Below are positions 16,593-24,996 of a DNA stretch of 64,000 bases, piece after piece. The notes below the pieces were generated by a model. It saw only the letters and a list, made by a program, of their open reading frames with translations. It was not told the origin of the DNA and did no database searches. The position numbers and the translations under genes are program-made. Each line of letters opens with the position of its first letter. Within the stretch, counting starts at the first letter, position 1. Source of the stretch: Microcella alkaliphila (GTDB lineage Bacteria > Actinomycetota > Actinomycetes > Actinomycetales > Microbacteriaceae); assembly GCF_002355395.1 (NCBI RefSeq), contig NZ_AP017315.1, forward strand, positions 930,001-994,000, in the 5' to 3' direction.

Positions 16593-17519
16593 ATGCGCCT
16601 CGGAGTGATCGACGTCGGATCCAACACCGTCCACCTGCTCATCGTCGATGCGCACCCGGGCGCCAGCCCCGTGCCGCACCACTCGGAGCGCTCGGTACTG
16701 CGGCTCATGCGTTTCATTGACGACGACGGCGCCATCACCGAGGAGGGGCAACGGATGCTCGTTGAGGCGATCGGGGGAGCGGCGCGCACTGTCGCCGAGA
16801 TCGGCGTCGATGACGTCATGGCGACGGCCACCTCGGCGATCCGCGAGGCGGCGAACGGCGAGGAGGTGCTCGCCCGCATCACGCGGGAGACCGGTGTCGA
16901 GCTGCGGGTGCTGACCGGCGACGATGAGGCCCGAATCACGATGCTCGCCGTGCGCCGCTGGTTCGGCTGGTCGGCCGGCGAGATCCTGCTGTTCGACATC
17001 GGCGGCGGCTCCTTCGAGATCGCGCAGGGGGTCGATGAGTACCCCGACGCGCAGGTCTCTCTGCCGCTCGGTGCGGGCCGCGCGACCATCAACTTCTTGC
17101 GTGACGACCCGCCGCCACGTGAGGCGGTGTCGCGCCTCCGGGCGCACGCCCGGGCCGCCTTTACCGAGGCGCGCGACACGATCTTTGCGGACCGGCCGGC
17201 GCCCACTCGCGTGGTGGGAACATCCAAGACCATTCGCTCGATCGGGCGACTGGTCGGCGGTCCGGCTGACCCGGTGACGGGGGCGCCCGCCCCGATTCAC
17301 TACGCGGGCCTCAAGGAGTGGGAGCCGACGATGCGCGAGATGCCGTCGGACGTGCGCCAGTACCTGCCCGGCATCACCCCCGAACGCAGCTACCAGATCC
17401 TCGCCGGCGCGATCCTGCTGCGCACGGCGATGAAGGTGTTCGACGTATCGACGCTGACGGTGTCGCCGTGGGCGCTGCGCGAGGGCCTCGTGCTGCGCTA
17501 CATCGACGGGCTCGACTAG
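16593..17519 (+). CDS. Exopolyphosphatase / (p)ppGpp phosphohydrolase, Ppx/GppA family
   Basis: 308 residues with the ASKHA phosphatase motifs: LGVIDVGSNTVHLLIVD at the start, ATSAIREAAN, and FDIGGGSFEIAQG (about residues 131-143). Length fits the short actinobacterial Ppx1/Ppx2 forms, which lack the C-terminal HD-like domain. Such enzymes hydrolyse polyphosphate or pppGpp. The ATG follows a TACGCT -10 box by 8 nt, so it is leaderless. It was the original downstream neighbour of tRNA-Gln. Confidence 0.9.
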   Translation: MRLGVIDVGSNTVHLLIVDAHPGASPVPHHSERSVLRLMRFIDDDGAITEEGQRMLVEAIGGAARTVAEIGVDDVMATATSAIREAANGEEVLARITRETGVELRVLTGDDEARITMLAVRRWFGWSAGEILLFDIGGGSFEIAQGVDEYPDAQVSLPLGAGRATINFLRDDPPPREAVSRLRAHARAAFTEARDTIFADRPAPTRVVGTSKTIRSIGRLVGGPADPVTGAPAPIHYAGLKEWEPTMREMPSDVRQYLPGITPERSYQILAGAILLRTAMKVFDVSTLTVSPWALREGLVLRYIDGLD

Positions 17520-17591
17520 CACGCACGAGTGGTGAGGCACCGTGGCGCACAGTTTCGTTGTGGTGTCGGAGGTCAGGCGTACACTCGCCGC

Positions 17592-17810
17592 ATGAGCCAG
17601 GACCTCGATTCTCTCGCCGTCGCAGCGATGGCCCTCGCGCCTGCTGATCGACTTGCGCTCGCGCGGCAACTTGCGCAAAGCGTCACGACCGACGCGAGCG
17701 CTCTCGATGAACTTCGACTCCTCCTTGCTGAAGCAGATCAGGCGGTGGCGGGTGGCCACGTAGACGACGTAGCGCCGTCGGGTGTCCGCGCTTATCTCTC
17801 CTCCTTGTGA
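17592..17810 (+). CDS. Antitoxin-like small protein of a type II module
   Basis: 72 residues from the ATG at 17592, which is 7 nt after a TACACT box (leaderless). It is helical (DLDSLAVAAMALAPADRLAL) and resembles addiction-module antitoxins of the kind paired with RelE/ParE toxins. Its stop overlaps the start of the toxin gene by 4 nt. The identification rests mostly on that pairing. Confidence 0.7.
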   Translation: MSQDLDSLAVAAMALAPADRLALARQLAQSVTTDASALDELRLLLAEADQAVAGGHVDDVAPSGVRAYLSSL

Positions 17811-18142
17811 CCTCCACCGCCGCGCGTGTACTTCGCGTTGCAGCTCCGGCCCGTGATGACCTGCGCGGCGTTCTTGAATGGAGTGAAACAGTCTTCGGTG
17901 AGGAGGCTCGGGCGCGATACGAAGAGCTCATCACGCGAGCAATTTCCATGCTGCTCGCCGATCCACTTTCTCCCGGGGTTCACGCGCGACCTGAACTCCT
18001 CACGCACGCCCACTTCTTTCATCTGAAAAGCGTGGCGCAACGCACCGTGCGTCAGCCGCGCCACGTGCTGTACTTCACGTTTGACGAATCCACGCTGGTG
18101 CTACTGCGAGTGCTGCACGAGCGACAAGACCCACAGGCTTAG
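17807..18142 (+). CDS. RelE/ParE-family toxin
   Basis: 111 residues from a GTG overlapping the antitoxin stop. The RelE/ParE fold is recognisable from VAAPARDDLRGVLEWSE, the helix EEARARYEELITRAISML, and the strands HVLYFTFDES and LVLLRVLHERQD. The family includes mRNA interferases and gyrase poisons; sequence alone does not say which applies here. Confidence 0.8.
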   Translation: MTSTAARVLRVAAPARDDLRGVLEWSETVFGEEARARYEELITRAISMLLADPLSPGVHARPELLTHAHFFHLKSVAQRTVRQPRHVLYFTFDESTLVLLRVLHERQDPQA

Positions 18143-18148
18143 GTGCTC

Positions 18149-18649
18149 ATGACCACGCCACTTCCCGACATCGATCGCGCGGCGGCCGAGGCGATGTGGC
18201 GCGCGTACGCCGACGCGCATCCCGAGACGGTGGCTGCGACTCAAGACTGGACGGTCGAGTACTTCGGCGACTCGCCCACCCTCGCGGACGAACTGCTGGG
18301 CCTCGTGCTCGACGGCACGAAGCGTGCGACCGCAGCCCTCGTGGTCGAGTTCATTGCCGAAGGAGAAGCCCTGCCCCGCATCGGTTCGCACTGGATCGCC
18401 TGCGACGGCGCAGGCGTTCCTCGCGTGGTGCTGCGCTCGACCGAGTTTCGGCTCGCGACCTTCGACGAGGTGGATGAACGGTTCGCCTTCGATGAGGGAG
18501 AGGACGACCGCACGCTAGCCACCTGGCGCGAGGGTCACCGGCGCTATTGGGAGCGCACGGCGGCCGCCCGCGGCGGCACGTGGTCGCCCGAGCAGCAGAT
18601 CGTGCTCGAGCGTTTCACCGTGGTCTGGCCGCCCGAGCACCGAGACTGA
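18149..18649 (+). CDS. ASCH domain-containing protein
   Basis: 166 residues; the ATG at 18149 is preferred to the GTG 6 nt upstream. The ASCH features are present: LVLDGTKRATAALVVEF, PRIGSHWIACDGAGVPRVVLRST and FAFDEGEDDRTLATWREGHRRYW. ASCH is a beta-barrel RNA-binding fold related to PUA; a few members are RNases or act on modified nucleosides. It ends 5 nt from the corrected end of the convergent nitroreductase gene. Confidence 0.85.
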   Translation: MTTPLPDIDRAAAEAMWRAYADAHPETVAATQDWTVEYFGDSPTLADELLGLVLDGTKRATAALVVEFIAEGEALPRIGSHWIACDGAGVPRVVLRSTEFRLATFDEVDERFAFDEGEDDRTLATWREGHRRYWERTAAARGGTWSPEQQIVLERFTVVWPPEHRD

Positions 18650-19489
18650 TGTCGCTAGCGGCTGGGCAGCCGTCTCCGTTCGAGCGCCCCCACGCAGGTG
18701 CTCGCGACCCGAGAGGTTCGCGTAGTCGCGTAGCCGCCGAAGCACCGTCTGACGCCAGCTGACGCGGCGGCCCTGGGTCGCGTTGTATGCGTCGAGGGTG
18801 CGCTCCTGTGTGGCGAGATGCTCGGCGACCCGACGGCCGTCGTAGCGCTCGAGGTGCAGCACGGCCGACTGCGGCAGGCGCGGCTTAACTCCCGCCCGGT
18901 CGGCCGGGTCGGGGTGCCCGAGCGCGAGGCCGAACACCGCGAAGGTGCGCGGTGGCAACTCGAGCAGTTCGGCAACCTCGTCGGGCCGGTTGCGTATTGC
19001 GCCGATGTACACCCCGCCGAGGCCGAGCGACTCGGCGGCAATCAGCGCGTTTTGGGCGGCGAGCGCCGCATCCACGACGCCCACGATCGTGCTCTCGACG
19101 AGCTCGGCCGCCGCGAGCGGTGCGCCCTCGTCGTCGGCGATGCGCTGGGCGCGCGAGAAGTCGGCGAGCCAGATGAGCACGACGGGTGCCGCCTCGATGA
19201 AGGCCTGATCGCCGGCCAGTGCTCGCAGTTGCCGCTTGCGGGCCGGGTCGCGCACGGCGACGACGCTCCACGACTGCAGGTTCGACGACGTCGAGGCCGA
19301 CTGGGCCGCGGCGATCAGCGCCGACAGCGTGTCGTCGTCGATGTCGTCCGCGGCGAATCGCCGCACCGATCGGTGGGCGAGCATCGTCGCGATTGTGTCG
19401 TTCCAGGGGCCCCGCCAGCGAGCATCCGCCTCGCCGTAGCGCGCGCCCAGCGCCGAATCCGCCGATCCGCAAATGCCTGCTCGTGTCAT
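18515..19489 (-). CDS. NADPH-dependent nitroreductase-family oxidoreductase, frameshifted near the C-terminus
   Basis: An FMN-dependent nitroreductase of the NfsA/Frp-like type: HRSVRRFAADDIDDDTL, AAQSASTSSNLQSWSVVAV, AAESLGLGGVYIGAIRN, LPPRTFAVFGLALGHP and the terminal REHLR. After REHLR the open frame runs 47 odd residues into the convergent ASCH gene. If one base is removed from the run of five C at 18687-18691, the protein instead ends RGALERRRLPSR at 18655, a natural C-terminus that leaves a 5-nt gap to the neighbour. I infer a single-base insertion (real or sequencing); the intended gene is 18655-19489. Confidence 0.8.
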   Translation of the reverse strand: MTRAGICGSADSALGARYGEADARWRGPWNDTIATMLAHRSVRRFAADDIDDDTLSALIAAAQSASTSSNLQSWSVVAVRDPARKRQLRALAGDQAFIEAAPVVLIWLADFSRAQRIADDEGAPLAAAELVESTIVGVVDAALAAQNALIAAESLGLGGVYIGAIRNRPDEVAELLELPPRTFAVFGLALGHPDPADRAGVKPRLPQSAVLHLERYDGRRVAEHLATQERTLDAYNATQGRRVSWRQTVLRRLRDYANLSGREHLRGGARTETAAQPLATSVSVLGRPDHGETLEHDLLLGRPRAAAGGRRALPIAPVTLAPGG

Positions 19490-19510
19490 GAATCCAGTCT
19501 GCTGCGACTG

Positions 19511-19843
19511 TTACAGCCCGGCGACCAGCCGGACACCTGCCGACACTTTGCCAAGCAGATACGGAGGTAACGACCCGACAGCGAACGGTTCGATGAACTC
19601 GCGACTCACGGGTCCTACCTGCGAGATGACGGCAACGGAGTCGCGATCGAGGCCACTCGTGACGGCGGGGATTAGGGCGTTTCCCGGAAACGGTTCGAGG
19701 TCGACATTCGAGGTCAGGGGTACGACGAGCACCGTCGAGATCTCCGACGCGAGGAGCCAGTTGTCTTGAATCACCACTGCGGGGCGCCGCTTCGCCGGTT
19801 CAGAGCCGAAGTCGACCCACACCACGTCACCACGTTCGATCAC
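19511..19843 (-). CDS. MazF/PemK-family endoribonuclease toxin
   Basis: 110 residues with the MazF fold: RGDVVWVDFGSEPAKRRPAVVI (the conserved R/P-rich start), VLVVPLTSN, and ALIPAVTSGLDRDSVAVISQ. These toxins cut single-stranded mRNA at short motifs. Its start overlaps the antitoxin stop by 4 nt. Confidence 0.92.
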   Translation of the reverse strand: MIERGDVVWVDFGSEPAKRRPAVVIQDNWLLASEISTVLVVPLTSNVDLEPFPGNALIPAVTSGLDRDSVAVISQVGPVSREFIEPFAVGSLPPYLLGKVSAGVRLVAGL

Positions 19844-20088
19844 CAGTCAGTACCGGTCTCGATGGTGCGCTCCGACTCGCGCACGAAGTCGTCAGTGTCG
19901 TTGTTAACTGCCCGTGAGCGCGCGAGAACGGCGTTGGCAAGCCGAGTGAGTTCACCTTCGTTCTCCAGTTCGTCAGCGAGGCGCCGCGCTGCCTCACGGT
20001 AAAACTGCGAGCGATTCATGCCGTGACGGGACGCCACGCGCTCAAACCGCTCGAAGTCGCGCTCCGGAATTGAGATCGCCGTTTTCAT
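19840..20088 (-). CDS. MazE-like ribbon-helix-helix antitoxin
   Basis: 82 residues from the ATG at 20088. The start MKTAISIPERDFERFERVA, then GMNRSQFYREAARRLADEL, is a ribbon-helix-helix DNA-binding domain; the C-terminal acidic tail (NNDTDDFVRESERTIE) is the expected toxin-neutralising segment. The ATG is 6 nt after a TATACT box, so it is leaderless, and that box lies beside a perfect palindrome (20096-20111). The longer upstream frame has no support. Confidence 0.9.
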   Translation of the reverse strand: MKTAISIPERDFERFERVASRHGMNRSQFYREAARRLADELENEGELTRLANAVLARSRAVNNDTDDFVRESERTIETGTDW

Positions 20089-20095
20089 GGCAGAA

Positions 20096-20111
20096 GTATA
20101 ACCATTTATAC
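20096..20111. promoter_or_regulatory. Palindromic operator of the MazEF-type module
   Basis: GTATAA (20096-20101) and TTATAC (20106-20111) are perfect arms around CCAT. They overlap the minus-strand -10 box TATACT (20095-20100) of the antitoxin gene, the normal place for ribbon-helix-helix autorepression. Confidence 0.6.
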
Positions 20112-20200
20112 CTCCTGCTGCGGAGCGCTCTGCCGACGACCCTTCAGCCGGCCCTGCCGGTATGCGATCGCGGGGGACTCGACGTCGATGCCGTTGTCGC

Positions 20201-20848
20201 TCACGCCGCACCCCCGTCGAGGTCGATCGTGTCGCCCGGCTCGAGCGCGGTGAACACCCCGCCGTGCAGCTCGGTCACGTGGCGGATGCGCGCGTTCGCC
20301 ATCGCCTGCCCCGCCTCAGAGTTGACGCGCTCGTGGGTGGGGAACGAGCGCCGCGGTCGCACCGAGTCGAGGTAGTCCATGACCTCGCCTATCTTCAGCC
20401 ACGGAGCGCTCGACGGCACCGCGAGCGTGTCGACGGCGCGGTCGGGCACCGTGAATGAGTCGCCCGGGTAGTACAGCGTCTCGTTCACCATCACGCCGAC
20501 GTTGTCGACCAGCGGAATGGAACGATGGATCATGGCGTGCCGCCCGCCGAAGAACGCCAGCTCGAAGGGAGCCGCGTCGACGACGTCGCCCCCGTCGACG
20601 ACGTGCCACGAGAATCCGGGATGCGCCTCGGCGACTCCCCGAGGCGCGAACAGCGGCGTCTCGGATCGCCCCTCAAGCAACCGCTCCAGGTGTTCGGGGG
20701 TGACGTGGTCGGCATGCTCGTGGGTGACGACGATCGCGGCGAGGTTCTCGACGAGGAACGGTGTCGTGAACGACCCCGGGTCGATGACGAGAGACGCGCC
20801 CGCGTGCTCGACGACGAGGCAGGCATGCTCACGCTTGGTGACCTTCAT
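20201..20848 (-). CDS. Metallo-beta-lactamase-fold hydrolase (UlaG-like)
   Basis: 215 residues with the metal motif THEHADHV, an N-terminal ACLVVEHAGASLVIDPG, YYPGDSF and a late FPTHERVNSEAGQ. It resembles the UlaG-like/YtkL group of Zn-dependent hydrolases. Substrate unknown. It is divergent from the CsoR-family gene at 20916 with only 67 bp between, so the palindrome there could control both. Confidence 0.87.
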   Translation of the reverse strand: MKVTKREHACLVVEHAGASLVIDPGSFTTPFLVENLAAIVVTHEHADHVTPEHLERLLEGRSETPLFAPRGVAEAHPGFSWHVVDGGDVVDAAPFELAFFGGRHAMIHRSIPLVDNVGVMVNETLYYPGDSFTVPDRAVDTLAVPSSAPWLKIGEVMDYLDSVRPRRSFPTHERVNSEAGQAMANARIRHVTELHGGVFTALEPGDTIDLDGGAA

Positions 20849-20887
20849 GAACCCACGCTAGCCGTGCCGACGAGATGCCGCACTGCA

Positions 20888-20902
20888 CACCCCCAGGGGG
20901 TA
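20888..20902. promoter_or_regulatory. CsoR-like operator in the csoR-family promoter
   Basis: CACCCCCAGGGGGTA is a near-perfect palindrome that overlaps a TATAAA -10 box (20901-20906), 9 nt before the ATG. It shares the (T/C)ACCC-N4/5-GGGTA form with the palindrome at 4461-4478. Autorepression is the rule in this family. Confidence 0.65.
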
Positions 20903-20915
20903 TAAAGTCACACGC

Positions 20916-21197
20916 ATGATCGACGACATCAAGAAGCGGGCGCTGCACCGCGCGAAAATCCTGCAGGGGCAGATGCGCGGGCTCGAGAAGATGATCGACG
21001 CCGACGAGTACTGCGTCGACATCATCACCCAGTCGCTCGCCATCCAGAAGAGCCTGTCGAGCCTCAACAAGCTGCTCGTCGAGAACCACCTGCGCACCCA
21101 CGTGACCGACATGTTCGACGCCGGGGGAGAGGAACGCGAGAAGGCCGTCGCCGAGCTGATCTCCGTGTACGAACTACAGAACAACCGGGGCCGCTGA
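20916..21197 (+). CDS. CsoR/RcnR-family metal-sensing repressor
   Basis: 93-residue all-helical DUF156 protein: RAKILQGQMRGLEKMI, DEYCVDIITQSLAIQKSL, LLVENHLRTHV. Of the three Cu(I) ligands of classical CsoR (Cys, His, Cys), Cys33 and His58 are kept but the third position is His62, as in Ni/Co-sensing RcnR. RcnR's N-terminal His3 is missing. The sensed metal is therefore uncertain. The gene is leaderless, has its own operator-like palindrome, and is followed 4 nt later by a lipid kinase gene. Confidence 0.93.
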   Translation: MIDDIKKRALHRAKILQGQMRGLEKMIDADEYCVDIITQSLAIQKSLSSLNKLLVENHLRTHVTDMFDAGGEEREKAVAELISVYELQNNRGR

Positions 21198-21201
21198 GCA
21201 C

Positions 21202-22125
21202 ATGTCGGCGCGCAAGCGCGTCGTCGTCGCGATCAACCCGAACGCCGCTTTCGGGCGCGGACGAGAGGTGGGTCCCGCGGTCGTCACCACCCTCCGCGCG
21301 CTGGGTCACGAGGTGACGAGCCTCACCGAGCTTGACTTTCCGCAGTTGCTGGAGGCCACCCGGCGCGAGCTGACAGACAAGCCCGACGCCCTCGTCGTGG
21401 TCGGCGGCGATGGCATGGTCGCCCTGGGGGTGATGGCGCTCGCCGGCAACCGCATCCCGCTCGGGATCGTGCCGAGCGGAACCGGCAACGACGTGTGCCG
21501 GGGTCTCGGCATTCCGGTCGACGACACCGAGGCGGCGATCGACCTGCTCGCCCGCCAGCTGCTGCTGCCGCCGCGGGTCATCGATTCGGGCACGATCGCC
21601 CACGGTGGTGGCGAGACCCGTTTCGCGTGCATCCTGTCGGCGGGCTTTGACGCGCTCGTCAACGAACGGGCCAATCGCATGCGCTTCCCTCGCGGACGCA
21701 GCCGCTACACGCTCGCTTTGCTCGTCGAGCTCGCCAAACTTCGACCGATTGAGTACACGCTCGAGCTCGACGGAGAGTCCCGCGTCGAGAAGGCGCTGCT
21801 CGTCGCGGTGGCCAACAACCTCTCCTTCGGCGGAGGCATGAAGGTCGCGCCCGACGCGAGGCTCGACGATGGACTCTTCGACGTCGTGCTCGTGAAACCG
21901 CTGTCGCGCCTCGCGTTCCTGCGCATCTACCCGCGCGTGTTCGCGGGCACGCACGTGGGCGACCCGCGCGTGATCGTGAAGCGCGCATCCCGCGTCTCGA
22001 TCGCCGCGAGCGGCGTCGTCGCGTACGCCGACGGCGAGCGCGTCGCGCCGCTGCCGATCACCGCGACGGTGGATGCTCGATCGCTTCGCGTGCTCGCCCC
22101 ACGCCCCGAAAACGGCGCCGTCTGA
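21202..22125 (+). CDS. Diacylglycerol/lipid kinase family protein
   Basis: 307 residues with the DAGK catalytic motif VVVGGDGMVALGV, the preceding INPNAAFGRG loop and GIVPSGTGNDVCRGLGI. The C-terminal part has the family's SFGGGMKVAPDARLDDGLFDVVLV motif. It phosphorylates a lipid such as diacylglycerol, returning it to phosphatidate. It starts 4 nt after the CsoR-family stop, so it is co-transcribed, an odd partner for a metal repressor. Confidence 0.92.
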   Translation: MSARKRVVVAINPNAAFGRGREVGPAVVTTLRALGHEVTSLTELDFPQLLEATRRELTDKPDALVVVGGDGMVALGVMALAGNRIPLGIVPSGTGNDVCRGLGIPVDDTEAAIDLLARQLLLPPRVIDSGTIAHGGGETRFACILSAGFDALVNERANRMRFPRGRSRYTLALLVELAKLRPIEYTLELDGESRVEKALLVAVANNLSFGGGMKVAPDARLDDGLFDVVLVKPLSRLAFLRIYPRVFAGTHVGDPRVIVKRASRVSIAASGVVAYADGERVAPLPITATVDARSLRVLAPRPENGAV

Positions 22126-22210
22126 GACCAGGATGCTCGCGCCGGCACGCAACGCCCGCCCGGTTTGGTCGGCGCCCCGGCGCTGTGGCATACTCGACGG
22201 GTTGCAATGC

Positions 22211-22283
22211 GGCCCCATCGTATAGCGGCCTAGTACGCCGCCCTCTCACGGCGGTAACGCGGGTTCGAATCCCGCTGGGGTCA
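22211..22283 (+). tRNA. tRNA-Glu (anticodon CTC)
   Basis: Acceptor GGCCCCA pairs with TGGGGTC (one G-U). Anticodon stem CCGCC/GGCGG closes loop CTCTCAC, anticodon CTC. T-arm GGGTTCGAATCCC is canonical. CCA is not encoded; the sequence continues CAACC. Confidence 0.96.
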
Positions 22284-22292
22284 CAACCGCGA

Positions 22293-22320
22293 AACCCCCG
22301 GCTGACGCCGGGGGTTTTCT
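22293..22320 (+). terminator. Rho-independent terminator after tRNA-Glu
   Basis: AACCCCCGGC (22293-22302) pairs with GCCGGGGGTT (22307-22316) around TGAC, followed by TTCTCTTTT. Confidence 0.85.
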
Positions 22321-22341
22321 CTTTTCGGATGGTGATCGGCG

Positions 22342-23031
22342 TTAGTCGACGCCGACGAGGTTTCGCACCATGTCGGCCGTGTATCCCGTCACGCCCAAGT
22401 CGAGCCACGCGGTGGCGAACCAGTAGCCGCCGACCACAATGTGTGATTCGCCGAACGCGCCGCCGAACTCGTCGTCGGTGACGCTCCAGAAGTAGCGAGT
22501 GCCGCCGAGCTCGTCGACCGACGAATAGCCGAGGCTCGCGAGCCGCTCGCCAACGAGCGACTCCTCGTCGGCGATGAGTGGCACAACGTGGGTCTCGAGC
22601 CCGATGCCGCTACCGCCGCCCTCGGTCGTCCAGATGCACTGCCGGCTGTCCCACTCGACGGCCCAGGTTTCCAGTAGGTCGTCGGCGAAGCGCAGCCCCG
22701 CGTTGGGGTCGGTGGTGGTCCAGGCCGGGTTGAGAACGACCCCGTAGCTCTGCAACTCCGCGGTCATGGCTGGGCTGTACAGACTCGCGCAGTCGGCGGG
22801 CACCGCGGCGCGCTCAGGCTCGGGCGGCGATACCGGGTCAGCCGCGTCCGTATTCGTGGGAACGGGGCGGGGGCTGTCGTCAGCGGGCTCGGACGTGGTC
22901 GGGTCGGGGGTCGGCTCGGCCTCGGACGCCGCATCGGTCATCGACATGCCGAGCCACACCGCGAGCGCACCGAGCCCCATCAGCAACCCGACGATGCCGG
23001 TGATCAGCCAGGCCTTGCGCTCCGGACTCAT
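22342..23031 (-). CDS. Membrane-anchored protein of unknown function
   Basis: 229 residues: a short cytoplasmic start, one transmembrane helix (about residues 8-31), a Pro/Thr/Asp/Glu-rich linker (residues 35-75) and an extracytoplasmic domain with two Cys (DCASLYSP and RQCIWT), perhaps a disulphide. No family recognised. The start overlaps the stop of the DUF2200 gene by 4 nt, so the two form an operon. Confidence 0.75.
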   Translation of the reverse strand: MSPERKAWLITGIVGLLMGLGALAVWLGMSMTDAASEAEPTPDPTTSEPADDSPRPVPTNTDAADPVSPPEPERAAVPADCASLYSPAMTAELQSYGVVLNPAWTTTDPNAGLRFADDLLETWAVEWDSRQCIWTTEGGGSGIGLETHVVPLIADEESLVGERLASLGYSSVDELGGTRYFWSVTDDEFGGAFGESHIVVGGYWFATAWLDLGVTGYTADMVRNLVGVD

Positions 23032-23369
23032 GACCGCAGCACCTTCTCCATAGCCTTGCCCTTCGCCAGTTCATCGACCAGCTTGTCGAGGTAGCGAACC
23101 TTTTGATCAAGCGGATCGGTCATGTCTTCGACCCGAATGCCACAGATGACCCCGGTGATCGCCGAGGCGTTCGGGTTCAGCGTTGACGCCGCAAAGAACT
23201 CCTCGAAACTGCTGCCCGCATCGAGGTGGGCCTGCACCTGCGCGCGGTCGAGTCCGGTCAGCCACGTGATGACCTCGTCGAGTTCGGCCTGGCTTCGGCC
23301 CTTCCGCTCGAGCTTCTGCACGTACAGCGGATACACGCGGGCGACGCTCATCTCCGACAGGCGGCTCAT
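23028..23369 (-). CDS. DUF2200 domain-containing protein
   Basis: 113 residues from the ATG at 23369, 9 nt after a TACCAT box. Nearly the entire chain is the DUF2200 domain: MSVARVYPLYVQKLERKGRS, DEVITWLTGLD, SFEEFFAASTLNPNASAITG, DMTDPLDQKVRYLDKLVDEL. Function of the family is unknown. Confidence 0.88.
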   Translation of the reverse strand: MSRLSEMSVARVYPLYVQKLERKGRSQAELDEVITWLTGLDRAQVQAHLDAGSSFEEFFAASTLNPNASAITGVICGIRVEDMTDPLDQKVRYLDKLVDELAKGKAMEKVLRS

Positions 23370-23511
23370 GGCCCCGATGGTAGTCTGGGCGGATGCTTCC
23401 CGGTCGACTTCTCCTTCGTCGCCGCGGCGAGTCCTGATCATCCAGGCCACTCTCGTCGCGGAGTTCGTCGTCGGCCGGAACTGAAGATTCGAAGAAGGAC
23501 ACGTACGCGTC

Positions 23512-24996
23512 ATGACCGCTGACACCGCTGGATCAAACCGCCCCAAGACCCTCGCCGAGAAGGTCTGGGAGTCGCATCTCGTCGCCAAGGGCGAGAACGG
23601 CGAACCCGACCTGCTGTACATCGATCTGCACCTCGTGCACGAGGTGACGAGCCCCCAAGCATTCGACGGGCTGCGGATGGCCGGACGCCCGGTTCGCCGC
23701 CCCGACCTGACGATCGCGACGGAAGACCACAACACGCCGACGCTCGACATCCACAAGCCGATCGCTGAGCCCACCAGCCGTACGCAGATCGAGACGCTGC
23801 GCAAGAACGCTGCGGAGTTCGGTATCCGCCTGCACTCTCTCGGCGACGTCGAGCAGGGCATCGTGCACGTTGTCGGCCCCCAACTCGGCCTGACTATGCC
23901 GGGCATCACTGTCGTGTGCGGAGACTCGCACACGTCGACCCACGGCGCGTTCGGCGCCCTCGCGATGGGTATCGGCACGAGCGAGGTCGAGCACGTACTC
24001 GCCACGCAGACCCTGCCGCTGAAGCCGTTCAAGACGATGGCGATCACCGTCGAGGGCGAATTGAAGCCCGGGGTGACCGCGAAAGACATCATCCTCGCCG
24101 TCATCGCGAAGATCGGCACCGGTGGCGGCCAGGGCTACGTGCTCGAATACCGCGGCAGCGCCATCCGATCGCTGTCGATGGATGGCCGCATGACGATCTG
24201 CAACATGTCGATCGAGGCGGGCGCGCGGGCCGGTATGGTCGCCCCCGACCAGACCACCTACGACTATCTCAAGGGTCGCCCGCACGCCCCCACGGGCGAC
24301 GACTGGGATGCGGCGATCGCCCACTGGGAGACCTTGAGAACCGACGACGACGCCGTGTTCGACGCCGAGGTGTTCCTCGACGCAGGCGAGCTCGAGCCGT
24401 TCGTGACCTGGGGCACCAACCCCGGCCAGGGCGTGTCGCTCAGCCAGAGCGTTCCCGACCCGTCGACGATCATCGACCCGAACGAGCGTGCCGCCGCCGA
24501 GCGCGCTCTCGAATACATGGACCTCCCCGCCGGCACCCCCATGAAAGACATCGCGGTCGACGCCGTCTTCATGGGCTCGTGCACCAACAGCCGCCTCGAT
24601 GATCTGCGGGCGTTCGCGTCCATCATCAAGGGGCAGAAGAAGGCCGACGGCGTGCGCGTCATGGTCGTTCCGGGTTCGGCGCGCGTGCGCCTCGAAGCCG
24701 AGGCGGAGGGCCTGCATCACATCATCGAAGAGTTCGGTGCCGAGTGGCGCTTCGCCGGCTGCTCCATGTGTCTCGGCATGAACCCCGACCAGCTCGCTCC
24801 CGGTGAGCGCTGCGCCTCGACGAGCAACCGCAACTTCGAAGGGCGTCAGGGCAAGGGCGGGCGCACGCACCTCGTATCGCCGCTCGTCGCCGCCGCGACC
24901 GCCATTCGGGGCACGCTGTCGAGCCCGGCCGACCTCATCGCGATGGGCATCGAGGTCGACCCGGCCTACACCGGCATCGAGGGAGTGAGCGCGTAA
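23512..24996 (+). CDS. leuC: 3-isopropylmalate dehydratase large subunit
   Basis: 494 residues of the aconitase superfamily. The [4Fe-4S] ligands are in [13 protein letters not shown] and [27 protein letters not shown] and [15 protein letters not shown] are also typical. With LeuD it isomerises 2-isopropylmalate to 3-isopropylmalate in leucine synthesis. It overlaps leuD by one base (TAATG). A GAAGAAGGACA ribosome-binding site precedes the ATG. Confidence 0.98.
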   Translation: MTADTAGSNRPKTLAEKVWESHLVAKGENGEPDLLYIDLHLVHEVTSPQAFDGLRMAGRPVRRPDLTIATEDHNTPTLDIHKPIAEPTSRTQIETLRKNAAEFGIRLHSLGDVEQGIVHVVGPQLGLTMPGITVVCGDSHTSTHGAFGALAMGIGTSEVEHVLATQTLPLKPFKTMAITVEGELKPGVTAKDIILAVIAKIGTGGGQGYVLEYRGSAIRSLSMDGRMTICNMSIEAGARAGMVAPDQTTYDYLKGRPHAPTGDDWDAAIAHWETLRTDDDAVFDAEVFLDAGELEPFVTWGTNPGQGVSLSQSVPDPSTIIDPNERAAAERALEYMDLPAGTPMKDIAVDAVFMGSCTNSRLDDLRAFASIIKGQKKADGVRVMVVPGSARVRLEAEAEGLHHIIEEFGAEWRFAGCSMCLGMNPDQLAPGERCASTSNRNFEGRQGKGGRTHLVSPLVAAATAIRGTLSSPADLIAMGIEVDPAYTGIEGVSA

